Assembly: GCF_022965805.1 (NCBI RefSeq)
Contig: NW_027330861.1
Location: forward strand, 186,001 to 250,000
Direction of reading: 5' to 3'
DNA length: 64,000 nucleotides
From: Primulina eburnea
Lineage: Eukaryota > Streptophyta > Magnoliopsida > Lamiales > Gesneriaceae
In this document: positions 9,975 to 23,400 of the stretch, piece after piece
Layout of the letters: each line of letters begins with the position of its first letter
Position numbering within the stretch: position 1 is the first letter of the stretch
Notes under the pieces: generated by a model
Databases searched by the model: none
Told to the model about the DNA's origin: nothing
Seen by the model: only the letters and a program-made list of their open reading frames with translations
Made by a program: the position numbers and the translations under genes

Positions 9975-12900
9975 ATCACGCAAAAGTGTTCCCAAAGTTC
10001 TATTGACAACTTCAGTTTGTCAATCCGTTTGAGGATGACAAGTAGTAGATTACAACAATATTGAGCAAAGTTTGGCCCATAAAGTAATCCAAAAATAGAA
10101 TCCCTCCCCTTCTTAGTCCTAGGCAACCCCAAAATAAAGTCCATAGAAATGTCAATCCAAGTTCTTTTAAGAATGGCACGCAAAAGTATTCCAAAAGTTT
10201 TATTTACAACTTCAGTTTGTCCATCCGTTTGAGGATGACAAGTAGTAGTTTACAACTTTATTGTGCAAATTTTAGCCCATAAAGTAATCCATAAATAGAA
10301 TCCCTCCCCTTCTTAGTCCTAGGCAACCCCAAAATAAAGTCCATAGAAATGTCAATCCAAGTTCTTTTAAGAATAGCAGGCAAAAGTGTTCCCAAAGTTC
10401 TATTGACAACTTCAGTTTGTCAATCCGTTTGAGGATGACAAGTAGTAGATTACAACAATATTGAGCAAAGTTTAGCCCATAAAGTAATCCAAAAATAGAA
10501 TCCCTCCCCTTCTTAGTCCTAGGCAACCGCAAAATAAAGTCCATAGAAATGTCAATCCAAGTTCATTGAAGAATAGCACGCAAAAGTGTTCCCAAAGTTC
10601 TATTGACAACTTCAGTTTGTCAATCCGTTTGAGGATGACAAGTAGTAGATTACAACAATATTGAGCAAAGTTTGGCCCATAAAGTAATCCAAAAATAGAA
10701 TCCCTCCCCTTGTTAGTCCTAGGCAACCCCAAAATAAAGTCCATAGAAATGTCAATCCAAGTTCTTTTAAGAATAGCACGCAAAAGTATTCCCAAAGTTC
10801 TATTTACAACTTCAGTTTGTCCATCCGTTTGATGATGACAAGTAGTAGATTACAACTTTATTGTGCAAATTTTAGCCCATAAAGTAATCCATAAATAGAA
10901 TCCCTCCCCTTCTTAGTCCTAGGCAACCCCAAAATAAAGTCCATAGAAATGTCAATCCAAGTTCTTTTAAGAATAGCACGCAAAATTGTTCCCAAAGTTC
11001 TATTTACAACTTCAGTTTGTCCATCCGTTTGAGGATGACAAGTAGTAGATTACAACTTTACTGTGCAAATTTTAGCCCATAAAGTAATCCATAAATAGAA
11101 TCCCTCCCCTTCTTAGTCCTAGGCAACCCCAAAATAAAGTCCATAAAAATGTCAATCTAAGTTCTTTTAAGAATATCACGCAAAAGTGTTCCCAAAGTTC
11201 TATTGACAACTTCAGTTTGTCCTTCCGTTTGAGGATGACAAGTAGTAGATTACAACAATATTGAGCAAAGTTTAGCCCATAAAGTAATCCAAAAATAGAA
11301 TCCCTCCCCTTCTTAGTCCTAGGCAACCCCAAAATAAAGTCCATAGAAATGCCAATCCAAGTTCTTTTAAGAATAGCACGCAAAAGTGTACCTAAAGTTC
11401 TATTGACAACTTCAGTTTGTCCATCCGTTTGAGGATGACAAGTAGTAGATTACAACAATATTGAGCAAAGTTTAGCCCATAAAGTAATCCAAAAATAGAA
11501 TCCCTCCCCTTCTTAGTCCTAGGCAACCCCAAAATAAAGTCCATAGAAATGTCAATCCAAGTTCTTTTAAGAATAGCACGCAAAAGTGTTCCCAAAGTTC
11601 TATTGACAACTTCAGTTTGTCAATCCGTTTGAGGATGACAAGTAGTAGATTACAACAATATTGAGCAAAGTTTAGCCCATAAAGTAATCCAAAAATAGAA
11701 TCCCTCCCCATCTTAGTCCTAGGCAACCGCAAAATAAAGTCCATAGAAATGTCAATCCAAGTTCTTTTAAGAATAGCACGCAAAAGTGTTCCCAAAGTTC
11801 TATTGACAACTTCAGTTTGTCAATCCGTTTGAGGATGACAAGTAGTAGATTACAACAATATTGAGCAAAGTTTGGCCCATAAAGTAATCCAAAAATAGAA
11901 TCCTTCCCCTTGTTAGTCCTAGGCAACCCCAAAATAAAGTCCATAGAAATGTCAATCCATGTTCTTTTAAGAATAGCACGCAAAAGTATTCCCAAAGTTC
12001 TATTTACAACTTCAGTTTGTCCATCCGTTTGAGGATGACAAGTAGTAGATTACAACTTTATTGTGCAAATTTTAGCCCATAAAGTAATCCATAAATAGAA
12101 TCCCTCCCCTTCTTAGTCCTAGGCAACCCCAAAATAAAGTCCATAGAAATGTCAATCCAAGTTCTTTTAAGAATAGCACGCAAAATTGTTCCCAAAGTTC
12201 TATTTACAACTTCAGTTTGTCCATCCGTTTGAGGATGACAAGTAGTAGATTACAACTTTATTGTGCAAATTTTAGCCCATAAAGTAATCCATAAATAGAA
12301 TCCCTCCCCTTCTTAGTCCTAGGCAACCCCAAAATAAAGTCCATAGAAAAGTCAATCCAAGTTCTTTTAAGAATATCACGCAAAAGTGTTCCCAAAGTTC
12401 TATTGACAACTTCAGTTTGTCCATTCCGTTTGAGGATGACAAGTAGTAGATTACAACAATATTGAGCAAAGTTTAGCCCATAAAGTAATCCAAAAATAGA
12501 ATCCCTCCCCTTCTTAGTCCTAGGCAACCCCAAAATAAAGTCCATAGAAATGTCAATCCAAGTTCTTTTAAGAATAGCACGCAAAAGTGTACCCAAAGTT
12601 CTATTGACAACTTCAGTTTGTCCATCCGTTTGAGGATGACAAGTAGTAGATTACAACAATATTGAGCAAATTTTAGCCCATAAAGTAATCCAAAAATAGA
12701 ATCCCTCCCCTTCTTAGTCCTAGGAAACCGCAAAATAAAGTCCATAGAAATGTCAATCCAAGTTCTTTTAAGAATAGCACGCAAAAGTGTTCCCAAAGTT
12801 CTATTGACAACTTCAGTTTGTCAATCCGTTTGAGGATGACAAGTAGTAGATTACAACAATATTGAGCAAAGTTTGGCCCATAAAGTAATCCAAAAATAGA

Positions 12901-13177
12901 ATCCCTCCCCTTCTTAGTCCTAGGCAACCCCAAAATAAAGTCAATAGAAATGTCAATCCAAGTTCTTTTTAAGAATAGCACGCAAAAGTGTACCCAAAGT
13001 TCTATTGACAACTTCAGTTTGTCCATCCGTTTGAGGATGACAAGTAGTAGATTACAACAATATTGAGCAAAGTTTAGCCCATAAAGTAATCCAAAAATAG
13101 AATCTCTCTCCTTCTTAGTCCTAGGCAACCCCAAAATAAAGTCCATAGAAATGTCAATCCAAGTTCTTTTTAAGAAT

Positions 13178-13250
13178 CCCTCCCCTTCTTAGTCCTAGAC
13201 AACCCCAAAATATAGTCCATAGAAATGTCAATCCAAGTTCTTTTAAGAAT
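13178..13250 (-). repeat. Truncated 73-bp satellite monomer, second copy
   Basis: Same truncation and the same private variants (CTAGACAACC, AAATATAGTCC) as the copy at 9.9 kb, 3276 bp further on. It belongs to the second higher-order repeat copy. Confidence 0.9.
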
Positions 13251-16200
13251 ATCACGCAAAAGTGTTCCCAAAGTTCTATTGACAACTTCAGTTTGTCAAT
13301 CCGTTTGAGGATGACAAGTAGTAGATTACAACAATATTGAGCAAAGTTTGGCCCATAAAGTAATCCAAAAATAGAATCCCTCCCCTTCTTAGTCCTAGGC
13401 AACCCCAAAATAAAGTCCATAGAAATGTCAATCCAAGTTCTTTTAAGAATAGCACGCAAAAGTATTCCAAAAGTTCTATTTACAACTTCAGTTTGTCCAT
13501 CCGTTTGAGGATGACAAGTAGTAGATTACAACTTATTGTGCAAAGTTTAGCCCATAAAGTAATCCATAAATAGAATCCCTCCCCTTCTTAGTCCTAGGCA
13601 ACCCCAAAATAAAGTCCATAGAAATGTCAATCCAAGTTCTTTTAAGAATAGCAGGCAAAAGTGTTCCCAAAGTTCTATTGACAACTTCAGTTTGTCAATC
13701 CGTTTGAGGATGACAAGTAGTAGATTACAACAATATTGAGCAAAGTTTAGCCCATAAAGTAATCCAAAAATAGAATCCCTCCCCTTCTTAGTCCTAGGCA
13801 ACCGCAAAATAAAGTCCATAGAAATGTCAATCCAAGTTCATTTAAGAATAGCACGCAAAAGTGTTCCCAAAGTTCTATTGACAACTTCAGTTTGTCAATC
13901 CGTTTGAGGATGACAAGTAGTAGATTACAACAATATTGAGCAAAGTTTGGCCCATAAAGTAATCCAAAAATAGAATCCCTCCCCTTGTTAGTCCTAGGCA
14001 ACCCCAAAATAAAGTCCATAGAAATGTCAATCCAAGTTCTTTTAAGAATAGCACGCAAAAGTATTCCCAAAGTTCTATTTACAACTTCAGTTTGTCCATC
14101 CGTTTGATGATGACAAGTAGTAGATTACAACTTTATTGTGCAAATTTTAGCCCATAAAGTAATCCATAAATAGAATCCCTCCCCTTCTTAGTCCTAGGCA
14201 ACCCCAAAATAAAGTCCATAGAAATGTCAATCCAAGTTCTTTTAAGAATAGCACGCAAAATTGTTCCCAAAGTTCTATTTACAACTTCAGTTTGTCCATC
14301 CGTTTGAGGATGACAAGTAGTAGATTACAACTTTATTGTGCAAAGTTTAGCCCATAAAGTAATCCATAAATAGAATCCCTCCCCTTCTTAGTCCTAGGCA
14401 ACCCCAAAATAAAGTCCATAGAAATGTCAATCCAAGTTCTTTTAAGAATAGCACGCAAAAGTGTTCCCAAAGTTCTATTGACAACTTCAGTTTGTCCATT
14501 CCGTTTGAGGATGACAAGTAGTAGATTACAACAATATTGAGCAAAGTTTAGCCCATAAAGTAATCCAAAAATAGAATCCCTCCCCTTCTTAGTCCTAGGC
14601 AACCCCAAAATAAAGTCCATAGAAATGTCAATCCAAGTTCTTTTAAGAATAGCACGCAAAAGTGTTCCCAAAGTTCTATTGACAACTTCAGTTTGTCCAT
14701 CCGTTTGAGGATGACAAGTAGTAGATTACAACAATATTGAGCAAAGTTTAGCCCATAAAGTAATCCAAAAATAGAATCCCTCCCCTTCTTAGTCCTAGGC
14801 AACCCAAAATAAAGTCCATAGAAATGTCAATCCAAGTTCTTTTAAGAATAGCACGCAAAAGTGTTCCCAAAGTTCTATTGACAACTTCAGTTTGTCCATC
14901 CGTTTGAGGATGACAAGTAGTAGATTACAACAATATTGAGCAAAGTTTAGCCCATAAAGTAATCCAAAAATAGAATCCTCCCCTTCTTAGTCCTAGGCAA
15001 CCCCAAAATAAAGTCCATAGAAATGTCAATCCAAGTTCTTTTAAGAATAGCACGCAAAAGTAGTTCCCAAAGTTCTATTTACAACTTCAGTTTGTCCATC
15101 CGTTTGAGGATGACAAGTAGTAGATTACAACTTATTGTGCAAAGTTTAGCCCATAAAGTAATCCATAAATAGAATCCCTCCCCTTCTTAGTCCTAGGCAA
15201 CCCCAAAATAAAGTCCATAGAAATGTCAATCCAAGTTCTTTTAAGAATAGCACGCAAAAGTGTTCCCAAAGTTCTATTTACAACTTCAGTTTGTCCATCC
15301 GTTTGAGGATGACAAGTAGTAGATTACAACTTTATTGTGCAAAGTTTAGCCCATAAAGTAATCCATAAATAGAATCCCTCCCCTTCTTAGTCCTAGGCAA
15401 CCCCAAAATAAAGTCCATAGAAATGTCAATCCAAGTTCTTTTAAGAATATCACGCAAAAGTGTTCCCAAAGTTCTATTGACAACTTCAGTTTGTCCATTC
15501 CGTTTGAGGATGACAAGTAGTAGATTACAACAATATTGAGCAAAGTTTAGCCCATAAAGTAATCCAAAAATAGAATCCCTCCCCTTCTTAGTCCTAGGCA
15601 ACCCCAAAATAAAGTCCATAGAAATGTCAATCCAAGTTCTTTTAAGAATAGCACGCAAAAGTGTTCCCAAAGTTCTATTGACAACTTCAGTTTGTCCATC
15701 CGTTTGAGGATGACAAGTAGTAGATTACAACAATATTGAGCAAAGTTTAGCCCATAAAGTAATCCAAAAATAGAATCCCTCCCCTTCTTAGTCCTAGGCA
15801 ACCCCAAAATAAAGTCCATAGAAATGTCAATCCAAGTTCTTTTAAGAATAGCACGCAAAAGTGTTCCCAAAGTTCTATTGACAACTTCAGTTTGTCCATC
15901 CGTTTGAGGATGACAAGTAGTAGATTACAACAATATTGAGCAAAGTTTAGCCCATAAAGTAATCCAAAAATAGAATCCCTCCCCTTCTTAGTCCTAGGCA
16001 ACCCCAAAATAAAGTCCATAGAAATGTCAATCCAAGTTCTTTTAAGAATAGCACGCAAAAGTGTTCCCAAAGTTCTATTTACAACTTCAGTTTGTCCATC
16101 CGTTTGAGGATGACAAGTAGTAGATTACAACTTATTGTGCAAAGTTTAGCCCATAAAGTAATCCATAAATAGAATCCCTCCCCTTCTTAGTCCTAGGCAA

Positions 16201-17250
16201 CCCCAAAATAAAGTCCATAGAAATGTCAATCCAAGTTCTTTTAAGAATAGCACGCAAAAGTGTTCCCAAAGTTCTATTTACAACTTCAGTTTGTCCATCC
16301 GTTTGAGGATGACAAGTAGTAGATTACAACATTATTGTGCAAAGTTTAGCCCATAAAGTAATCCATAAATAGAATCCCTCCCCTTCTTAGTCCTAGGCAA
16401 CCCCAAAATAAAGTCCATAGAAATGTCAATCCAAGTTCTTTTAAGAATAGCACGCAAAAGTGTTCCCAAAGTTCTATTGACAACTTCAGTTTGTCCATCC
16501 GTTTGAGGATGACAAGTAGTAGATTACAACAATATTGAGCAAAGTTTAGCCCATAAAGTAATCCAAAAATAGAATCCCTCCCCTTCTTAGTCCTAGGCAA
16601 CCCCAAAATAAAGTCCATAGAAATGTCAATCCAAGTTCTTTTAAGAATAGCACGCAAAAGTGTTCCCAAAGTTCTATTGACAACTTCAGTTTGTCCATCC
16701 GTTTGAGGATGACAAGTAGTAGATTACAACAATATTGAGCAAAGTTTAGCCCATAAAGTAATCCAAAAATAGAATCCCTCCCCTTCTTAGTCCTAGGCAA
16801 CCCCAAAATAAAGTCCATAGAAATGTCAATCCAAGTTCTTTTAAGAATAGCACGCAAAAGTGTTCCCAAAGTTCTATTGACAACTTCAGTTTGTCAATCC
16901 GTTTGAGGATGACAAGTAGTAGATTACAACAATATTGAGCAAAGTTTGGCCCATAAAGTAATCCAAAAATAGAATCCCTCCCCTTCTTAGTCCTAGGCAA
17001 CCCCAAAATAAAGTCAATAGAAATGTCAATCCAAGTTCTTTTTAAGAATAGCACGCAAAAGTGTACCCAAAGTTCTATTGACAACTTCAGTTTGTCCATC
17101 CGTTTGAGGATGACAAGTAGTAGATTACAACAATATTGAGCAAAGTTTAGCCCATAAAGTAATCCAAAAATAGAATCTCTCTCCTTCTTAGTCCTAGGCA
17201 ACCCCAAAATAAAGTCCATAGAAATGTCAATCCAAGTTCTTTTTAAGAAT

Positions 17251-17324
17251 CCCTCCCCTTCTTAGTCCTAGACAACCCAAAAAATATAGTCCATAGAAAT
17301 GTCAATCCAAGTTCTTTTAAGAAT
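17251..17324 (-). repeat. Truncated satellite monomer, third copy
   Basis: Same junction (TTTTTAAGAATCCCTCC) with CTAGACAACC and ATATAGTCC retained. It lies outside the clear 3275-bp repeats, so the surrounding segment was rearranged after duplication. Confidence 0.88.
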
Positions 17325-19399
17325 ATCACGCAAAAGTGTTCCCAAAGTTCTATTGACAACTTCAGTTTGTCCATCCGTTTGAGGATGACAAGTAGTAGAT
17401 TACAACAATATTGAGCAAAGTTTAGCCCATAAAGTAATCCAAAAATAGAATCCCTCCCCTTCTTAGTCCTAGGCAACCCCAAAATAAAGTCCATAGAAAT
17501 GTCAATCCAAGTTCTTTTAAGAATAGCACGCAAAAGTGTTCCCAAAGTTCTATTTACAACTTCAGTTTGTCCATCCGTTTGAGGATGACAAGTAGTAGAT
17601 TACAACATTATTGTGCAAAGTTTAGCCCATAAAGTAATCCATAAATAGAATCCCTCCCCTTCTTAGTCCTAGGCAACCCAAAATAAAGTCCATAGAAATG
17701 TCAATCCAAGTTCTTTTAAGAATAGCACGCAAAAGTGTTCCCAAAGTTCTATTTACAACTTCAGTTTGTCCATCCGTTTGAGGATGACAAGTAGTAGATT
17801 ACAACAATATTGAGCAAAGTTTAGCCCATAAAGTAATCCAAAAATAGAATCCCTCCCCTTCTTAGTCCTAGGCAACCCCAAAATAAAGTCCATAGAAATG
17901 TCAATCCAAGTTCTTTTAAGAATAGCACGCAAAAGTGTTCCCAAAGTTCTATTGACAACTTCAGTTTGTCCATCCGTTTGAGGATGACAAGTAGTAGATT
18001 ACAACAATATTGAGCAAAGTTTAGCCCATAAAGTAATCCAAAAATAGAATCCCTCCCCTTCTTAGTCCTAGGCAACCCCAAAATAAAGTCCATAGAAATG
18101 TCAATCCAAGTTCTTTTAAGAATAGCACGCAAAAGTGTTCCCAAAGTTCTATTGACAACTTCAGTTTGTCCATCCGTTTGAGGATGACAAGTAGTAGATT
18201 ACAACAATATTGAGCAAAGTTTAGCCCATAAAGTAATCCAAAAATAGAATCCCTCCCCTTCTTAGTCCTAGGCAACCCCAAAATAAAGTCCATAGAAATG
18301 TCAATCCAAGTTCTTTTAAGAATAGCACGCAAAAGTGTTCCCAAAGTTCTATTTACAACTTCAGTTTGTCCATCCGTTTGAGGATGACAAGTAGTAGATT
18401 ACAACAATATTGAGCAAAGTTTAGCCCATAAAGTAATCCAAAATAGAATCCCTCCCCTTCTTAGTCCTAGGCAACCCCAAAATAAAGTCCATAGAAATGT
18501 CAATCCAAGTTCTTTTAAGAATAGCACGCAAAAGTGTTCCCAAAGTTCTATTTACAACTTCAGTTTGTCCATCCGTTTGAGGATGACAAGTAGTAGATTA
18601 CAACAATATTGAGCAAAGTTTAGCCCATAAAGTAATCCAAAAATAGAATCCCTCCCCTTCTTAGTCCTAGGCAACCCCAAAATAAAGTCCATAGAAATGT
18701 CAATCCAAGTTCTTTTAAGAATAGCACGCAAAAGTGTTCCCAAAGTTCTATTGACAACTTCAGTTTGTCCATCCGTTTGAGGATGACAAGTAGTAGATTA
18801 CAACAATATTGAGCAAAGTTTAGCCCATAAAGTAATCCAAAAATAGAATCCCTCCCCTTCTTAGTCCTAGGCAACCCCAAAATAAAGTCCATAGAAATGT
18901 CAATCCAAGTTCTTTTAAGAATAGCACGCAAAAGTGTTCCCAAAGTTCTATTGACAACTTCAGTTTGTCCATCCGTTTGAGGATGACAAGTAGTAGATTA
19001 CAACAATATTGAGCAAAGTTTAGCCCATAAAGTAATCCAAAAATAGAATCCCTCCCCTTCTTAGTCCTAGGCAACCCCAAAATAAAGTCCATAGAAATGT
19101 CAATCCAAGTTCTTTTAAGAATAGCACGCAAAAGTGTTCCCAAAGTTCTATTGACAACTTCAGTTTGTCCATCCGTTTGAGGATGACAAGTAGTAGATTA
19201 CAACAATATTGAGCAAAGTTTAGCCCATAAAGTAATCCAAAAATAGAATCCCTCCCCTTCTTAGTCCTAGGCAACCCCAAAATAAAGTCCATAGAAATGT
19301 CAATCCAAGTTCTTTTAAGAATAGCACGCAAAAGTGTTCCCAAAGTTCTATTGACAACTTCAGTTTGTCCATCCGTTTGAGGATGACAAGTAGTAGATT

Positions 19400-19930
19400 A
19401 CAACAATATTGAACAAAGTTTAGCCCATAAAGAATCCAAAAATAGAATCCCTCCCCTCTTAGTCTAGGCAACCCCAAAATAAAGTCCATAGAAATGTCAA
19501 TCCAAGTCTTTTTAAGAATCCCTCCCCTTCTTAGTCCTAGACAACCCCAAATAAAGTCCATAGAAATGTCAATCCAAGTTCTTTAAGAATAGCACGCAAA
19601 GTGTTCCCAAAGTTCTATTGACAACTTCAGTTTGTCAATCCGTTGAGGATGACAAGTAGTAGATTACAACAATATTGAGCAAAGTTTGGCCATAAAGTAA
19701 TCCAAAATAGAATCCCTCCCCTTCTTAGTCAGGCAACCCAAAAATAAGTCCATAGAAATGTCAATCCAAGTCTTTTAAGAATAGCACGCAAAAGTATTCC
19801 CAAAGTTCTATTTTCAACTTCAGTTTGTCCATCCGTTTGAGGATGACAAGTAGTAGATTACAACTTTATTGTGCAAATTAGCCCATAAAGTAATCCATAA
19901 ATAGAATCCCTCCCTTCTTAGTCCTAGGCA
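19400..19930 (-). repeat. Indel-rich degenerate satellite pocket 1
   Basis: About 530 bp with many single-base losses relative to the consensus (AAAGAATCCAAA, CCCCTCTTAGTCTAGG, CCGTTGAGG, TTTGGCCATAAAG). It contains the truncated monomer at 19520-19590. Flanking monomers are near-perfect consensus. Confidence 0.85.
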
Positions 19931-20409
19931 ACCCCAAAATAAAGTCCATAGAAATGTCAATCCAAGTTCTTTTAAGAATAGCACGCAAAAGTGTTCCCAA
20001 AGTTCTATTTACAACTTCAGTTTGTCCATCCGTTTGAGGATGACAAGTAGTAGATTACAACAATATTGAGCAAAGTTTAGCCCATAAAGTAATCCAAAAA
20101 TAGAATCCCTCCCCTTCTTAGTCCTAGGCAACCCCAAAATAAAGTCCATAGAAATGTCAATCCAAGTTCTTTTAAGAATAGCACGCAAAAGTGTTCCCAA
20201 AGTTCTATTTACAACTTCAGTTTGTCCATCCGTTTGAGGATGACAAGTAGTAGATTACAACAATATTGAGCAAAGTTTAGCCCATAAAGTAATCCAAAAT
20301 AGAATCCCTCCCCTTCTTAGTCCTAGGCAACCCCAAAATAAAGTCCATAGAAATGTCAATCCAAGTTCTTTTAAGAATAGCACGCAAAAGTGTTCCCAAA
20401 GTTCTATTG

Positions 20410-23400
20410 ACAACTTCAGTTTGTCCATCCGTTTGAGGATGACAAGTAGTAGATTACAACAATATTGAGCAAAGTTTAGCCCATAAAGTAATCCAAAAAT
20501 AGAATCCCTCCCCTTCTTAGTCCTAGGCAACCCCAAAATAAAGTCCATAGAAATGTCAATCCAAGTTCTTTTAAGAATAGCACGCAAAAGTGTTCCCAAA
20601 GTTCTATTGACAACTTCAGTTTGTCCATCCGTTTGAGGATGACAAGTAGTAGATTACAACAATATTGAGCAAAGTTTAGCCCATAAAGTAATCCAAAAAT
20701 AGAATCCCTCCCCTTCTTAGTCCTAGGCAACCCCAAAATAAAGTCCATAGAAATGTCAATCCAAGTTCTTTTAAGAATAGCACGCAAAAGTGTTCCCAAA
20801 GTTCTATTTACAACTTCAGTTTGTCCATCCGTTTGAGGATGACAAGTAGTAGATTACAACAATATTGAGCAAAGTTTAGCCCATAAAGTAATCCAAAAAT
20901 AGAATCCCTCCCCTTCTTAGTCCTAGGCAACCCCAAAATAAAGTCCATAGAAATGTCAATCCAAGTTCTTTTAAGAATAGCACGCAAAAGTGTTCCCAAA
21001 GTTCTATTTACAACTTCAGTTTGTCCATCCGTTTGAGGATGACAAGTAGTAGATTACAACAATATTGAGCAAAGTTTAGCCCATAAAGTAATCCAAAAAT
21101 AGAATCCCTCCCCTTCTTAGTCCTAGGCAACCCCAAAATAAAGTCCATAGAAATGTCAATCCAAGTTCTTTTAAGAATAGCACGCAAAAGTGTTCCCAAA
21201 GTTCTATTGACAACTTCAGTTTGTCCATCCGTTTGAGGATGACAAGTAGTAGATTACAACAATATTGAGCAAAGTTTAGCCCATAAAGTAATCCAAAAAT
21301 AGAATCCCTCCCCTTCTTAGTCCTAGGCAACCCCAAAATAAAGTCCATAGAAATGTCAATCCAAGTTCTTTTAAGAATAGCACGCAAAAGTGTTCCCAAA
21401 GTTCTATTGACAACTTCAGTTTGTCCATCCGTTTGAGGATGACAAGTAGTAGATTACAACAATATTGAGCAAAGTTTAGCCCATAAAGTAATCCAAAAAT
21501 AGAATCCCTCCCCTTCTTAGTCCTAGGCAACCCCAAAATAAAGTCCATAGAAATGTCAATCCAAGTTCTTTTAAGAATAGCACGCAAAAGTGTTCCCAAA
21601 GTTCTATTGACAACTTCAGTTTGTCCATCCGTTTGAGGATGACAAGTAGTAGATTACAACAATATTGAGCAAAGTTTAGCCCATAAAGTAATCCAAAAAT
21701 AGAATCCCTCCCCTTCTTAGTCCTAGGCAACCCCAAAATAAAGTCCATAGAAATGTCAATCCAAGTTCTTTTAAGAATAGCACGCAAAAGTGTTCCCAAA
21801 GTTCTATTGACAACTTCAGTTTGTCCATCCGTTTGAGGATGACAAGTAGTAGATTACAACAATATTGAGCAAAGTTTAGCCCATAAAGTAATCCAAAAAT
21901 AGAATCCCTCCCCTTCTTAGTCCTAGGCAACCCCAAAATAAAGTCCATAGAAATGTCAATCCAAGTTCTTTTAAGAATAGCACGCAAAAGTGTTCCCAAA
22001 GTTCTATTGACAACTTCAGTTTGTCCATCCGTTTGAGGATGACAAGTAGTAGATTACAACAATATTGAGCAAAGTTTAGCCCATAAAGTAATCCAAAAAT
22101 AGAATCCCTCCCCTTCTTAGTCCTAGGCAACCCCAAAATAAAGTCCATAGAAATGTCAATCCAAGTTCTTTTAAGAATAGCACGCAAAAGTGTTCCCAAA
22201 GTTCTATTGACAACTTCAGTTTGTCCATCCGTTTGAGGATGACAAGTAGTAGATTACAACAATATTGAGCAAAGTTTAGCCCATAAAGTAATCCAAAAAT
22301 AGAATCCCTCCCCTTCTTAGTCCTAGGCAACCCCAAAATAAAGTCCATAGAAATGTCAATCCAAGTTCTTTTAAGAATAGCACGCAAAAGTGTTCCCAAA
22401 GTTCTATTGACAACTTCAGTTTGTCCATCCGTTTGAGGATGACAAGTAGTAGATTACAACAATATTGAGCAAAGTTTAGCCCATAAAGTAATCCAAAAAT
22501 AGAATCCCTCCCCTTCTTAGTCCTAGGCAACCCCAAAATAAAGTCCATAGAAATGTCAATCCAAGTTCTTTTAAGAATAGCACGCAAAAGTGTTCCCAAA
22601 GTTCTATTGACAACTTCAGTTTGTCCATCCGTTTGAGGATGACAAGTAGTAGATTACAACAATATTGAGCAAAGTTTAGCCCATAAAGTAATCCAAAAAT
22701 AGAATCCCTCCCCTTCTTAGTCCTAGGCAACCCCAAAATAAAGTCCATAGAAATGTCAATCCAAGTTCTTTTAAGAATAGCACGCAAAAGTGTTCCCAAA
22801 GTTCTATTGACAACTTCAGTTTGTCCATCCGTTTGAGGATGACAAGTAGTAGATTACAACAATATTGAGCAAAGTTTAGCCCATAAAGTAATCCAAAAAT
22901 AGAATCCCTCCCCTTCTTAGTCCTAGGCAACCCCAAAATAAAGTCCATAGAAATGTCAATCCAAGTTCTTTTAAGAATAGCACGCAAAAGTGTTCCCAAA
23001 GTTCTATTGACAACTTCAGTTTGTCCATCCGTTTGAGGATGACAAGTAGTAGATTACAACAATATTGAGCAAAGTTTAGCCCATAAAGTAATCCAAAAAT
23101 AGAATCCCTCCCCTTCTTAGTCCTAGGCAACCCCAAAATAAAGTCCATAGAAATGTCAATCCAAGTTCTTTTAAGAATAGCACGCAAAAGTGTTCCCAAA
23201 GTTCTATTGACAACTTCAGTTTGTCCATCCGTTTGAGGATGACAAGTAGTAGATTACAACAATATTGAGCAAAGTTTAGCCCATAAAGTAATCCAAAAAT
23301 AGAATCCCTCCCCTTCTTAGTCCTAGGCAACCCCAAAATAAAGTCCATAGAAATGTCAATCCAAGTTCTTTTAAGAATAGCACGCAAAAGTGTTCCCAAA

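Larger units (their letters stand above)
7020..14330 (-). repeat. Higher-order repeat, unit about 3275 bp, about 2.2 copies
   Basis: Diagnostic variants recur 3275 bp apart: GCAGGC at 7101, 10376 and 13651; CAACCGCAAA near 7250, 10525 and 13800; TTTGATGATGAC near 7553, 10828 and 14103. Copy 1 spans about 7020-10294, copy 2 about 10295-13569, and a third copy runs from about 13570 and loses correspondence near 14330. The length fits 16 monomers of 200 bp plus one 73-bp truncated monomer and two single-T insertions. Edges are approximate because all monomers are similar. Confidence 0.88.
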
